A DNA stretch of 64,000 bases from Blattabacterium sp. (Cryptocercus punctulatus) str. Cpu. Lineage in GTDB: Bacteria; Bacteroidota; Bacteroidia; Flavobacteriales; Blattabacteriaceae. The notes beneath the pieces are model-generated. The model made no database searches. It saw only the letters and a list, made by a program, of their open reading frames with translations, and had not been told where the DNA came from. A program made the position numbers and the translations under genes. The stretch covers positions 285,001 through 349,000 of the forward strand of contig NC_016621.1 of NCBI RefSeq assembly GCF_000236405.1, read 5' to 3'. This document shows, piece by piece, positions 28,475-38,318 of this stretch. Every line of letters starts with the position of its first letter. Within the stretch, counting starts at the first letter, position 1.

Positions 28475-29340
28475 TTATTCACTAACCAAAAATTTTTCTG
28501 GTTCCAATATCAAAGTCCCATGACTATCATAATCTTTACAAAAAGATTGAAACTCCTCTGTAAAATAATTACTTAAAAAATAAAGATCCGTTTTTATATC
28601 ATTTTTTTTATATGGAACGGAAAATCCAATTACAAAATCAATATAATCAAAATTGGTAAAATCGATAGCTATTTGAAATAAGATTTTAGCTGCTCGTAAA
28701 AAAAAATTGATATCTAAAATATAAGATCCTGTATGCATATATTATATATAATATATGAATACCCTCTATTTTTAGTACTGTATTTTTTAATATTCTTTTC
28801 ATATGAGTAATTTTATGGTAAGATATTCCAAATTTATAATCTACATAGTCACTGAAATTTTATAATTTACTCCATCCATAATATGTTGTAGATTTATTCT
28901 TATTTTACTACAGGATAATCTTGATAATAATTCCCAAAACAACTGTTCTAAAATAGATAGATTATCTTCTATTTTGATTCAAATTCCGAAATCAACCGCT
29001 TTTTTTATTTTTTGTATAAAAAAACAGGAGTAAATATAATATTTTTTTGTATGAAATCCAGATTTTAATCCTAGTTCGATTTCTTGAATAGATCCGGTAT
29101 ATAATCCACTTCTCAAGTTTTATAAAAATTTTAAAATATTCAAATTTGTGTTTTCTTTATACAAGCATCATTAATTTTTAAATTTTTTCCACTACTAAAA
29201 GCTTTTTTAATCTTAGAGATATTGTATCTATATTTTTCCATAATCATATATATAAAGTAAGTGGAGTACTGAATTGTATTCCTATTTGTATTAATTAACT
29301 GTTCTTTATGAATTGTATGATTCATATTTTTAAAAAACAT
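28475..29340 (-). pseudogene. Decayed protein-coding gene, unidentified (possibly AsmA-like)
   Basis: Reading the minus strand from 29340 to 28475 gives protein-like pieces in shifting frames. They are a 66-codon opening frame, then YTGSIQEIELGLKSGFHTKK (about 29103-29044) after a frame switch at an A-rich run, then KIEDNLSILEQLFWELLSRL (about 28974-28915), then an intact 87-codon frame (28738-28475). At least three frameshifts and one stop separate them. The last piece (FSVPYKKNDIKTDLYFLSNY, then GTLIL) recalls the repeated domain of Bacteroidota AsmA-family envelope proteins, but this is from memory and weak. The final 87-codon frame could still be a small real gene. It lies directly downstream of lon on the same strand. 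Confidence 0.35.
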
Positions 29341-29380
29341 ATATAAAAAAAATAGAATGTATTTTTTATTATAAAATCTA

Positions 29381-31783
29381 TTATAATAGGGATAAATGAA
29401 CTACATCATTCATATCTCTAACATAATCAAAGATTAATCCTTTTAAGTGGTCTTGTTTAATTTCTTCTACATCTTTTTTATTATCTTGTGAAAGAATAAT
29501 TTCTTTGATATTAGCCCTTTTAGCAGCTAATATTTTTTCTTTAATTCCTCCTACAGGTAGTACTTTTCCTCTTAAAGTTATTTCTCCAGTCATAGCTAAA
29601 TGAGGTTTTAATTTCCTATTTTTATAACTGGATACAAGAGAAGTTAACATAGCAATTCCTGCAGAGGGACCATCTTTAGGTACAGCACCTTCCGGGACAT
29701 GAACATGTACATTTTGTTCTTCAAACATTTTAGGATCAATATGAAATTCTTCATAATGAGCTTTAATATATTGCAAAGCAATTGTTGCAGATTCTTTCAT
29801 TACATCTCCTAAATTCCCGGTAATACTTAAATTTCCTTTTCCTTTGGAAAGACTGGATTCAATATATAAAATATCTCCACCAAAATTAGTCCAAGCTAAA
29901 CCTGTAACGACTCCTGTAATATTATTTCCTTCATAACGATCTGGATCATTGGGAATTCCAAGAATTTCCTCTATTTTTTCAATATTTAAACGTTTTACAT
30001 ATTTTTTATTCATAGCAATATGCTTTGCTGCATAACGTGCTAATTTAGCAATATGTTTTTCTAGAGTTCTTAAACCCGATTCTCGGGTATAACTTTCAAT
30101 TACCTTTTCAATTTGTTTATTACCAAGTATTAAATCAGATTTTTTCAATCCATTTTCTTTCAATTGCTTAGGTAAAATATGTTTTTTTACAATTGGAGTT
30201 TTTTCTTCCACCGTATATCCATTCATTTCGATTACCTCCATCCGATCTATAAGAGCCGCTTGGATATTAGAAAGAGAATTTGCTGTAGCAATAAACAATA
30301 CTTTTGATAGATCATAACCCATTTCCAAAAAATTATCGTAAAAAGAAGTATTTTGTTCCGGATCTAAAACTTCTAACATTGCCGAAGATGGATCTCCATT
30401 TGTTCCTAATCCCATTTTATCGATCTCGTCAATTACAAAAACTGGATTGGAAGTTCCTACTTTTCGTATAGATTGTAACAGACGTCCTGGCATAGCTCCA
30501 ATATAAGTTCTTCTATGACCCCGTATTTCCGATTCATCGTGTAATCCTCCTAAAGAAACACGTACATATTTTCTTTTAAGAGCGGTAGCTATAGATCGAC
30601 CCAAAGATGTTTTTCCTACTCCAGGTGGACCATAAAAGCATAAAATAGGAGAACGCATATCCCCTCTTAATTTTAATACAGCTAAATATTCTATAATCCT
30701 TTCTTTAACTTTTTCCAATCCGTAATGATCTCTATCCAATATTTTTTGTGCAAATTCTAAATTGAAATTATCTTTTGAATATCGACCCCATGGAAGATCA
30801 ATCATTAATTCTAAATAATTTCTTTGAACCGTATATTCTGGCATTTGGGGGTTAGTTCTTTGCATTTTAAGTAATTCTCTATCAAATTGTTTTTTAGCTT
30901 CTTTAGGCCATTTTTTTCTGGAAGCTTTAGCACGCATTTCATCAATTTCTTTTTCATAAGATATATCACCTAATTCTTCTTGTATAGCTTTAATTTGTTG
31001 ATGTAAAAAATATTCTCTTTGTTGCTGATCCATATCACTACGAACACGGGACTGAATATCATTTTTTAACTTTATTTGTTGATGTTCTACGTTAAGGAAA
31101 CGTAATGTTTCCATAGCTCTTTTTTTTAAATCATTGTATTCTAATAATTTTTGTTTATCTCTAGTAGCTAAATTCATATTAGCAGCTACAAAATTGATTA
31201 AAAAAGAAGGACTTTCTATATTACGAATAGCAATACTAGCTTCTGATGGAATATTGGGATTATCCTGAATAATTTTTATGGAAATTTCCTTGATTGATTC
31301 TACCAAAGCAAGGTATTCCTTATCTTTGCAAGACGGTTTATTTTCTTTTAACGCTATAATTTCTGCTTTAAAATATGGATCGTTTTGAATAAAACGGTTC
31401 ACTTTAAATCTCCTTTTTCCTTGTAAAATTACAGTAGTATTTCCATCAGGCATTTTTAACAATTTCAATATTTTAGCTACTGTTCCTATAGTATATAAAT
31501 CTTTTTCACTAAGATTTTCTATTACAGAATTTTTTTGTGTTAATACCCCAACCGTTTTATCCAATCCATAAGCATCTTGTAATAACTGAATTGATCCACT
31601 TTTTCCGGCTATAATAGGAAAAACGATCCCAGAATACAAAACCATATTTCTCACTGTTAATATACATAATTGTTCTGGTATCTCATCTTTAAGAAGCTGA
31701 TCTTCTTCATCTTGACTAATTAAAGGGATAAATTCTGCTTCAGACTCGAATCCAGATTCGGTAAATATATTTTTTAGTAACAT
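29381..31783 (-). CDS. lon: ATP-dependent protease Lon
   Basis: The 800-residue soluble AAA+ protease removes misfolded and regulatory proteins. It has an N-terminal substrate domain (LCILTVRNMVLYSGIVFPI), a long coiled helix region (about residues 240-310), Walker A in FYGPPGVGKTSLGRS, Walker B in VFVIDEIDKM, and a proteolytic domain with the Ser-Lys dyad (PKDGPSAGIAML, GKVLPVGGIKEK). It is full length, in keeping with retained protein quality control in symbionts. It follows ligA on the same strand after a 162-base gap. Confidence 0.97.
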   Translation of the reverse strand: MLLKNIFTESGFESEAEFIPLISQDEEDQLLKDEIPEQLCILTVRNMVLYSGIVFPIIAGKSGSIQLLQDAYGLDKTVGVLTQKNSVIENLSEKDLYTIGTVAKILKLLKMPDGNTTVILQGKRRFKVNRFIQNDPYFKAEIIALKENKPSCKDKEYLALVESIKEISIKIIQDNPNIPSEASIAIRNIESPSFLINFVAANMNLATRDKQKLLEYNDLKKRAMETLRFLNVEHQQIKLKNDIQSRVRSDMDQQQREYFLHQQIKAIQEELGDISYEKEIDEMRAKASRKKWPKEAKKQFDRELLKMQRTNPQMPEYTVQRNYLELMIDLPWGRYSKDNFNLEFAQKILDRDHYGLEKVKERIIEYLAVLKLRGDMRSPILCFYGPPGVGKTSLGRSIATALKRKYVRVSLGGLHDESEIRGHRRTYIGAMPGRLLQSIRKVGTSNPVFVIDEIDKMGLGTNGDPSSAMLEVLDPEQNTSFYDNFLEMGYDLSKVLFIATANSLSNIQAALIDRMEVIEMNGYTVEEKTPIVKKHILPKQLKENGLKKSDLILGNKQIEKVIESYTRESGLRTLEKHIAKLARYAAKHIAMNKKYVKRLNIEKIEEILGIPNDPDRYEGNNITGVVTGLAWTNFGGDILYIESSLSKGKGNLSITGNLGDVMKESATIALQYIKAHYEEFHIDPKMFEEQNVHVHVPEGAVPKDGPSAGIAMLTSLVSSYKNRKLKPHLAMTGEITLRGKVLPVGGIKEKILAAKRANIKEIILSQDNKKDVEEIKQDHLKGLIFDYVRDMNDVVHLSLL

Positions 31784-31945
31784 AAAAAAATAGATTTCTT
31801 ACTTAAATGATGCAAATGATGATTAATAAAATAATCATCACCTTTATTTTTAAATATACTGTTTTCTATATGAAAAAAAAACCTTAAATATAGACTCCAT
31901 ATCCCTTTTTTTATACTATTCTTAATAATTCTGTTAAGATTTGAT

Positions 31946-34003
31946 TTATTTTTCTTTATTTTCCTTTTTAAGGAGCTCAATAAAAATATCTTCAGTCAAA
32001 ATTTTAACATTATTTTTTTTCATTCCTTTTTCTAATTTTGAACCAAAATTTTTTCCAACAACGATAAAATTAGTTTGATTAGTAACAGTACTAAATACTT
32101 TTCCACCTAAAATTTCTACCATATTTTTAGCTATATTCCGTGACATACAAGATAGTTTTCCTGTAAAAACAAAAGATTTTCCTTCAATTATAGATTTTCC
32201 TTCAATTATAGATTTTCCTTCAATTATAGAATATTGTTTTTTTGAAAAATTTAATCCATATTTTATAAGTTGTTCGACCATTTTTTTATTTTCCATGATT
32301 GAAAAATAAGTACTTATACTTTTTGCTATTTTTTTACCTATACCTGAAATAGACGTTAAAATATTATAATCTGCATTTATCAAATAATTTATATCTGTAA
32401 AGGTTTCTGTTAACTTTTTAGAAATATATTCTCCTACATGAGGAATTCCTAATCCATATAAAACTCTATAATAAGAATTATATTTAGATTTTTCTATATT
32501 TTTTATTATATTATCTGTTAATTTTTCTTTAACTCCCTTCAGTTGAAGAAATTCTTCCTTTTTTAATCTATATAAATCGGAAATTTTGTATAAAAAACCC
32601 TTTTTATATAGTTTTTTAATCATTTTATTTCCAATTCCTTGTATATTCATTGCTTGTATACTTACAAAATGTTGGATTTTTCCAATCCTTTGAGAAGGAC
32701 AGTTATTATTATTGGAACAGTATAACAATTTATTTTTTTTTATTAAATAACTCTCACATGATGGACATTTTTTTAAAAAATATATCGGATTTGCATTGAT
32801 CAATCGTTTTTTTACATTTATTTTGGTCACTTTAGGAATGACATCCCCTCCTTTTTCCAAAAAAATAGAATCTCCATAATGGAGGTCCATTTTTTGTATA
32901 AAACGATCATTATAAAGAGAAACTTTTTTAACCATGGTTCCAGAAATATTTGTAGGACGTACATAAGCTACAGGGGTAATGATCCCAGTACGTCCTACTT
33001 GAAATTTTATGTTTAACAACTTTGTTTCTGATAATATTTGTCTAAATTTATAAGAAATGGCCCATCTTGGATATTTATTCGTAAATCCTAAAAGATATTG
33101 TTTTTGGTACTCATTAACCTTAATTACTATCCCGTCAATATGGTAGGGTAGATGATTCTTCCATAGATTCCAATAGTCCATGAAATGAAATATATCCTTT
33201 TTTGTTTTACAAAGCATAGCCGTTTCTGGTATTTTGAATCCCCAATTTCGTAGATATTTGAAAGATTGATATTGTGTATCAAAAGGAAGATTTTTTCCTA
33301 TAACCGTGTATACAATACAAGATAGATTTCTTTTAGATACTTCTTTGGCATCCTTAATTTTTAGGGTCCCACTAGCTGTATTTCTTGGATTAGAATAAGG
33401 AATTATTCCTTTTTTTTTCGTTCCTATATTAATTTCTATAAATTTTTTTTTAGAAATAAAAATTTCTCCACGTATTTCAAGATACCTAGGATAGGTTTCT
33501 CCAATTAATTTTATGGGAATTGATTTTATGGTTCGTACATTTTTTGTAACATTTTCTCCTTTTTTCCCATCTCCACGAGTTACGGCATTGGTTAATAATC
33601 CATTTTGATAGATTAAATTAATGGATACTCCATCATATTTTAGTTCACACACGAAAGAATAAAAAGAAATAGATTGATCAATTCGATTTTTCCAAATCAT
33701 TAATTCACTTTTAGAATAGGTATTTTGAAGGGAGTACATTTTATATTTATGATGAATGATTGTAGATCCATATTTTTTGGGGTGAATATTTCCACCTATT
33801 CTTATTGTAGGAGATTTAGGATCATAGAATTCTGGATTTTTTTTTTCTAATAAATATAATTCTCTCAATTTTTTATCAAATTCGTAATCCGATACATTAT
33901 AAGTATCTAAAATATAATATTGATAATTGTATTCTGATAATTCTTTTCTTAGTTTGTATATTTTTTCTTTGATATATTTTTTTTTATTATTCATTTCATT
34001 CAT
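31946..34003 (-). CDS. ligA: NAD-dependent DNA ligase
   Basis: The 685-residue ligase seals nicks in replication and repair. Domain order is Ia (YYILDTYNVSDYEFD), adenylation domain with active lysine in CELKYDGVSINL, OB fold (KGGDVIPKV), a four-Cys zinc finger (CPSCESYL...YCSNNNNCPSQ), HhH repeats, and a C-terminal BRCT domain (FVFTGKLSCMSRNIAKNMV). Just before the BRCT domain the peptide IIEGKS is repeated three times, encoded by a perfect 18-base tandem repeat. prmC precedes it by four bases, so they are cotranscribed. Confidence 0.96.
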   Translation of the reverse strand: MNEMNNKKKYIKEKIYKLRKELSEYNYQYYILDTYNVSDYEFDKKLRELYLLEKKNPEFYDPKSPTIRIGGNIHPKKYGSTIIHHKYKMYSLQNTYSKSELMIWKNRIDQSISFYSFVCELKYDGVSINLIYQNGLLTNAVTRGDGKKGENVTKNVRTIKSIPIKLIGETYPRYLEIRGEIFISKKKFIEINIGTKKKGIIPYSNPRNTASGTLKIKDAKEVSKRNLSCIVYTVIGKNLPFDTQYQSFKYLRNWGFKIPETAMLCKTKKDIFHFMDYWNLWKNHLPYHIDGIVIKVNEYQKQYLLGFTNKYPRWAISYKFRQILSETKLLNIKFQVGRTGIITPVAYVRPTNISGTMVKKVSLYNDRFIQKMDLHYGDSIFLEKGGDVIPKVTKINVKKRLINANPIYFLKKCPSCESYLIKKNKLLYCSNNNNCPSQRIGKIQHFVSIQAMNIQGIGNKMIKKLYKKGFLYKISDLYRLKKEEFLQLKGVKEKLTDNIIKNIEKSKYNSYYRVLYGLGIPHVGEYISKKLTETFTDINYLINADYNILTSISGIGKKIAKSISTYFSIMENKKMVEQLIKYGLNFSKKQYSIIEGKSIIEGKSIIEGKSFVFTGKLSCMSRNIAKNMVEILGGKVFSTVTNQTNFIVVGKNFGSKLEKGMKKNNVKILTEDIFIELLKKENKEK
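32175..32228 (-). repeat. In-frame 18-bp tandem repeat (three copies) within ligA
   Basis: Three identical copies of GATTTTCCTTCAATTATA (plus-strand form) run 32175-32192, 32193-32210 and 32211-32228. On the coding strand each encodes the hexapeptide unit IIEGKS in the linker before the BRCT domain. Copy number may vary without breaking the frame. Confidence 0.97.
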
Positions 34004-34007
34004 TTAA

Positions 34008-34892
34008 TTAATATTTTGCACGAATCATTCGGAACCCCCCTTGAAAATCTTTTCTAATTTCTATATCCGTAAACCCATATTTTTTCATAAAATGAATAAA
34101 ATCTAAATGAATAAATTGGTTGATCTCAAAATAAACATATACTACTACACCAGTAAACTTTTTTTTTATCCAATAAATAATTTTTTTATAAAAAATGAAT
34201 GGATCCTCATCTGGAACAAATAATGCTTGAAAAGGTTCATATTGAAAAATATTTGGATGCATAAATTTTTTCTCAGAGACTCTTACATATGGAGGATTAC
34301 TCACGATAATATTAACGGGATATTTTTTTATTTTTTGTAAAAAAATTAAATTATGAAGAATATCCACTTTTCTTAAAAAAATTTTTACGTTATGTAATTT
34401 TGAATTTATTCTTGCTATAGAAAGGACTTCATGAGAAAGATCGATTGCATGAATAGAACGTATTTTAGGAAGTTTTTTTTTTAAAGTAATACTAATACAT
34501 CCACATCCTGTTCCAATATCAAATATTTGAATATTTTCACTATTTTTTATTTTGTAATCATTTATTATCCAATATACTAATTCTTCTGTTTCTGGTCTTG
34601 GGATAAAAACTTTTTCATTAACAATGAAATCCATTCCAAAAAAGTTGGTCTTTCCAATTACATATTGAATGGGTCTGTTTTTTTTCAATTCCCATAATTT
34701 TCTTATTAATTTTTTGTATATGAAATCATCTATTTTTTCCTTTATACTTAATTTTAAGATTATTTTTATTTTATCACATTTCAAAACATGAGTTGTTAGA
34801 ATAAAAAATAGATGATTTAATTCCTGGATTTCTGGATATACTTTTTTAAGAGTATCATAAAATAAATGGTAAAATTCATATAAATACATCAT
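34008..34892 (-). CDS. prmC: Peptide chain release factor glutamine N5-methyltransferase
   Basis: The 294-residue HemK-family enzyme methylates the glutamine of the GGQ motif in release factors, using SAM. An N-terminal helical domain ends with RPIQYVIGKTNFFG. The methyltransferase has motif I in IFDIGTGCGCISI and the catalytic VSNPPYVRVSEK. It is first of the prmC-ligA pair and divergent from mnmE with a 70-base spacer that must hold both promoters. Confidence 0.95.
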   Translation of the reverse strand: MMYLYEFYHLFYDTLKKVYPEIQELNHLFFILTTHVLKCDKIKIILKLSIKEKIDDFIYKKLIRKLWELKKNRPIQYVIGKTNFFGMDFIVNEKVFIPRPETEELVYWIINDYKIKNSENIQIFDIGTGCGCISITLKKKLPKIRSIHAIDLSHEVLSIARINSKLHNVKIFLRKVDILHNLIFLQKIKKYPVNIIVSNPPYVRVSEKKFMHPNIFQYEPFQALFVPDEDPFIFYKKIIYWIKKKFTGVVVYVYFEINQFIHLDFIHFMKKYGFTDIEIRKDFQGGFRMIRAKY

Positions 34893-34962
34893 AAAATAAA
34901 AAATGAATTCAAAAAAATACTTATTTTTTGTGGAATTTTATTTGATTAATAAATAATTTTTT

Positions 34963-36384
34963 ATGTTTGATGATGATACCATTGTGGCTTTAGCTACTCC
35001 TACTGGTTCCAGTGCAATTTCGGTGATTCGTATTTCTGGAAAAAAATCTATATCTACCGTTGAAACTATTTTTAGTTCCGTTCATTATGGAAAAAAATTG
35101 GAAAATCAATCTACTCATACTATTCATTTAGGATATATTGTAGATGATAATATAGATGATAGAAGTGATAGTAGTAGAAGGAATTATTTGGATCAAGTTT
35201 TAGTATCTATATTTAAATCTCCTTTTTCTTATACAGGAGAAAATATGATAGAAATATCTTGTCATGGATCTTATTATATTCAACAAAATATTTTACAATT
35301 GTTAATCAGAAAAGGAATCCGTTTAGCTCGGCCTGGAGAATTTACATTTCGTGCATTTTTAAATAAAAAAATGGATTTATCTCAAGCAGAAGCTATAGCA
35401 GATCTTATATTATCGGATAATCAAGCCTCTCATGAATTATCTTTGCAACAAATAAAGGGAGCCTTAACTAGTACTATTAAAAATTTACGTAAAAAATTAT
35501 TGGATTTTTATTCCTTATTAGAATTAGAACTGGACTTTTCTGAAGAAAATGTGATTTTTGCAAAAAGATCCGATCTTTTTTCTTTCTTAAAGGATTTAGA
35601 AGAAACTTTAAAAGATTTAATTGAATCTTTTTCTCTAGGAAATTCTATAAAAAAAGGAATTTATGTAGTCATTATTGGAGAACCAAATGTAGGTAAATCT
35701 ACATTATTCAATTACGTAATTAAGGAAAGCCGTTCGATTATATCTAACATAGAAGGTACAACTAGAGATAGTATAGAAGGAGAATTGATTTTGAATGGTA
35801 TACATTTTCATTTTGTGGATACAGCAGGAATTAGAGATCCGAAAGATACAATTGAAAGAATGGGGGTTAAAAAGACTATGGAAAAAATACAAGAAGCTCA
35901 AGTCCTATTATACCTTTTGGATTCCTCTAAAAATGATAGAAAAAAACAGAAAAAAATTCTCAAAAAAATTCAAATTATACACGAAAAAAATCCACTTAAA
36001 AAAATTTTAGTGATTGCTAATAAATCGGATTTATCCTCTTTTAAAGACTTCTATAACTTAAAATCAAAGTTTTCTTATTTTTTTGAAATTTCTGCAAAAA
36101 ATCATCACGGTATAAAAAAAATTCTCTATACTTTAAGTCAGTTATTCATTGAAAAATTAAAAGAAAAAAATATTATTGTGACACAAAATCGACATTATGA
36201 AGCATTGAAAAAATCCTTAAAGGAAGTATTACTTGCTCATGATGCATTAAGTAAAAAAGTACCAGAAGATTTAGTTTCTATACATATCAAAGAAGCTTTA
36301 CATCATTTAGGAAAAATTACCGGTGAAATAACTAATGAAGAGGTACTAAAAAACATATTCTCCAAATTTTGTATTGGAAAATAA
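34963..36384 (+). CDS. mnmE: tRNA modification GTPase MnmE
   Basis: With MnmG, this 473-residue protein installs the cmnm5 group on U34 of certain tRNAs. An N-terminal folate-binding domain (TIVALATPTGSSAISVIRI) is followed by a helical domain and an inserted G domain with GEPNVGKSTLFN (G1), DTAGIRD (G3) and NKSD (G4). The protein ends in the invariant FCIGK, whose Cys is needed for modification. The gene is complete. gltX follows. Confidence 0.97.
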   Translation: MFDDDTIVALATPTGSSAISVIRISGKKSISTVETIFSSVHYGKKLENQSTHTIHLGYIVDDNIDDRSDSSRRNYLDQVLVSIFKSPFSYTGENMIEISCHGSYYIQQNILQLLIRKGIRLARPGEFTFRAFLNKKMDLSQAEAIADLILSDNQASHELSLQQIKGALTSTIKNLRKKLLDFYSLLELELDFSEENVIFAKRSDLFSFLKDLEETLKDLIESFSLGNSIKKGIYVVIIGEPNVGKSTLFNYVIKESRSIISNIEGTTRDSIEGELILNGIHFHFVDTAGIRDPKDTIERMGVKKTMEKIQEAQVLLYLLDSSKNDRKKQKKILKKIQIIHEKNPLKKILVIANKSDLSSFKDFYNLKSKFSYFFEISAKNHHGIKKILYTLSQLFIEKLKEKNIIVTQNRHYEALKKSLKEVLLAHDALSKKVPEDLVSIHIKEALHHLGKITGEITNEEVLKNIFSKFCIGK

Positions 36385-36400
36385 AGAAAAAAAAAAAGTA

Positions 36401-37927
36401 ATGTCATGTATAAGAGTTCGTTTTGCCCCTAGTCCTACAGGCCCACTACATTTAGGTGGAATAAGGACTGCTTTATATAACTATCTTTTTGCTAAAAAAA
36501 ATCGAGGAACATTTATTCTTAGAATAGAAGATACGGATAGAAAAAGATTTGTTCCAAATTCTGAATCCTATATTTTGGAAACATTAAAATGGTGCCAGAT
36601 AGAACCTGATGAAGGAGTTGGTTATGGTGGGAAATATTTTCCTTATTATCAATCTCAACGTGGATATATTTATCGTATTTATTTAAATAAACTGTTAGAT
36701 AAAGGATATGCTTATTATGCTTTTGACACCGATCAAGAACTTAATAAAAAAAGGAAGGAATATTCCGATCGTGGATTAACTTTTTCTTATAATGCAAGAG
36801 TACGAATGTACCTTAATAATTCCTTAACCATGACAAAAAAACAATTATCTTACAAATTAAATGATGGGACTTCCTATGTCATTAGATTTAAAATTAAACC
36901 TGGAGAAAAATTGAAAATCCAGGATATGATACGTGGAAATATTATGGTAAATACAGATACTTTAGACGATAAAGTATTATTAAAATCTAATGGAGTTGCT
37001 ACTTATCATTTAGCTAATACTATAGACGATTATTTAATGAAAATTACTCATGTAATAAGAGGAGAAGAATGGATCCCCTCCATGCCAGTTCACCTATTGT
37101 TGTATCGTTCATTGGGTTGGATACCTCCTCTTTTTGCACATTTACCTTTAATATTAAGAGATGATGGAAAAGGAAAAATAAGCAAACGAAATGCAGAAAG
37201 TTTAGATTTTCCTATATTTCCTTTGCAATGGAAAGTCCCCGGTCATAAAACCATTATTCAAGGATACAGAGAGCTAGGTTATTTTCCAGATGCTTTTGTT
37301 AATATGCTAGCTTTTTTAGGATGGAATCCTGGAGGGACAAAAGAAATTTTTTCTTTACAAGAATTAAAAAATTCTTTTTCTTTAGAAAAAATCAATAAAT
37401 CTGGAGTTACTTTTAATCTAAAAAAGGCAAATTGGTTCAATAAACAATATTTAAATAAAAAAAAAGAAGAAATATTTTCATTTCTTTGTACAGAACTCCA
37501 AAATCGTTCTCTTTTCTATGAAAAAGATTACTTATGGAAAGTGATCCATCTAACAATAAATAGGATTAATTTTATTCATGAAATTTGGGAACATTCTTTT
37601 TACTTTTTTGTTTATCCTAGTTATTATGATCCCAGTTTTTTTGATAAAATTTGTCATCAAAATACTATTGATCAATTAAAACTTTGTAAAGAATTATTAT
37701 CCAAGGTTCAGAAATTTACATCCGTAAATTTACGATTTTTGTTCAAAAAAAGAATCTACGATAAAAATATCCGTGAAATAATGCAACTATTTCGTTTATC
37801 TTTAGTAGGATCTTTAAAAGGATCTGACCTTTTCATGATATTGGAAATGTTAGGTAAAGAAGAAAGTATACGCCGTATAGAAAATATGATGAAAAAAATT
37901 AAAGAAAAAAATGATTCTTTTTGTTGA
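36401..37927 (+). CDS. gltX: Glutamyl-tRNA synthetase
   Basis: The 508-residue class I synthetase starts MSCIRVRFAPSPTGPLHLGG; I choose 36401 because relatives begin at this point, while an upstream ATG (36374) overlaps mnmE and adds KEKKK encoded by an A11 run. It carries the HIGH-type motif PTGPLHLGG and KISKR in the KMSKS position (GKGKISKRNAES). The length and the C-terminal anticodon domain are normal. It may also charge tRNA-Gln if the genome lacks glnS, which cannot be judged here. Confidence 0.96.
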   Translation: MSCIRVRFAPSPTGPLHLGGIRTALYNYLFAKKNRGTFILRIEDTDRKRFVPNSESYILETLKWCQIEPDEGVGYGGKYFPYYQSQRGYIYRIYLNKLLDKGYAYYAFDTDQELNKKRKEYSDRGLTFSYNARVRMYLNNSLTMTKKQLSYKLNDGTSYVIRFKIKPGEKLKIQDMIRGNIMVNTDTLDDKVLLKSNGVATYHLANTIDDYLMKITHVIRGEEWIPSMPVHLLLYRSLGWIPPLFAHLPLILRDDGKGKISKRNAESLDFPIFPLQWKVPGHKTIIQGYRELGYFPDAFVNMLAFLGWNPGGTKEIFSLQELKNSFSLEKINKSGVTFNLKKANWFNKQYLNKKKEEIFSFLCTELQNRSLFYEKDYLWKVIHLTINRINFIHEIWEHSFYFFVYPSYYDPSFFDKICHQNTIDQLKLCKELLSKVQKFTSVNLRFLFKKRIYDKNIREIMQLFRLSLVGSLKGSDLFMILEMLGKEESIRRIENMMKKIKEKNDSFC

Positions 37928-37966
37928 AAAAAAATATAGATTTACATTTTTGAAAAAAAAATTCAA

Positions 37967-38314
37967 ATGCTTAAACATTATGAAAATATAATGATAATTA
38001 CACCAGTTTTGTCTGATGATCAAGCAAAAAAAACGGCAAAGGAATATGAAAATTATCTAATAAAAAAAAATGGAAAAATAGTTTATCAAGAACATTGGGG
38101 GTTAAAAAAATTAGCTTATCCAATTCAAAAAAAACAAAGTGGTTGTTATCATTTATTTGAATTTTTATTCAATTCTAACTTAGTATCTGATTTAGAATTG
38201 AAATTAAGACAAGATGAACGAATTTTACGTTTTATTACTGTAAAATTAAATAAATATGGAATAGAATATGCAGAAAGGAGAAGAAATAAATTTTTTAAAC
38301 AGGACAAAGAATAG
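37967..38314 (+). CDS. rpsF: 30S ribosomal protein S6
   Basis: This 115-residue platform protein binds 16S rRNA together with S18. It has the family core YENIMIITPVLSDDQAKK, WGLKKLAYPIQKKQSGCY and an RFITVKLNKYG ending. It leads the standard rpsF-rpsR-rplI operon with S18 starting five bases after its stop. In Bacteroidota S6, S18 and S21 form the pocket that hides the 16S 3' tail. Confidence 0.96.
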   Translation: MLKHYENIMIITPVLSDDQAKKTAKEYENYLIKKNGKIVYQEHWGLKKLAYPIQKKQSGCYHLFEFLFNSNLVSDLELKLRQDERILRFITVKLNKYGIEYAERRRNKFFKQDKE

Positions 38315-38318
38315 AATT

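Noticed and set aside
31774-31980. 68-codon minus-strand frame between lon and ligA
   Set aside because: It overlaps the ligA 3' end, has no homology I recognise and a low-complexity Lys/Ser/His content.
32175-32228. CRISPR-like array
   Set aside because: The repeats are contiguous without spacers and are in frame with ligA, so this is a minisatellite.
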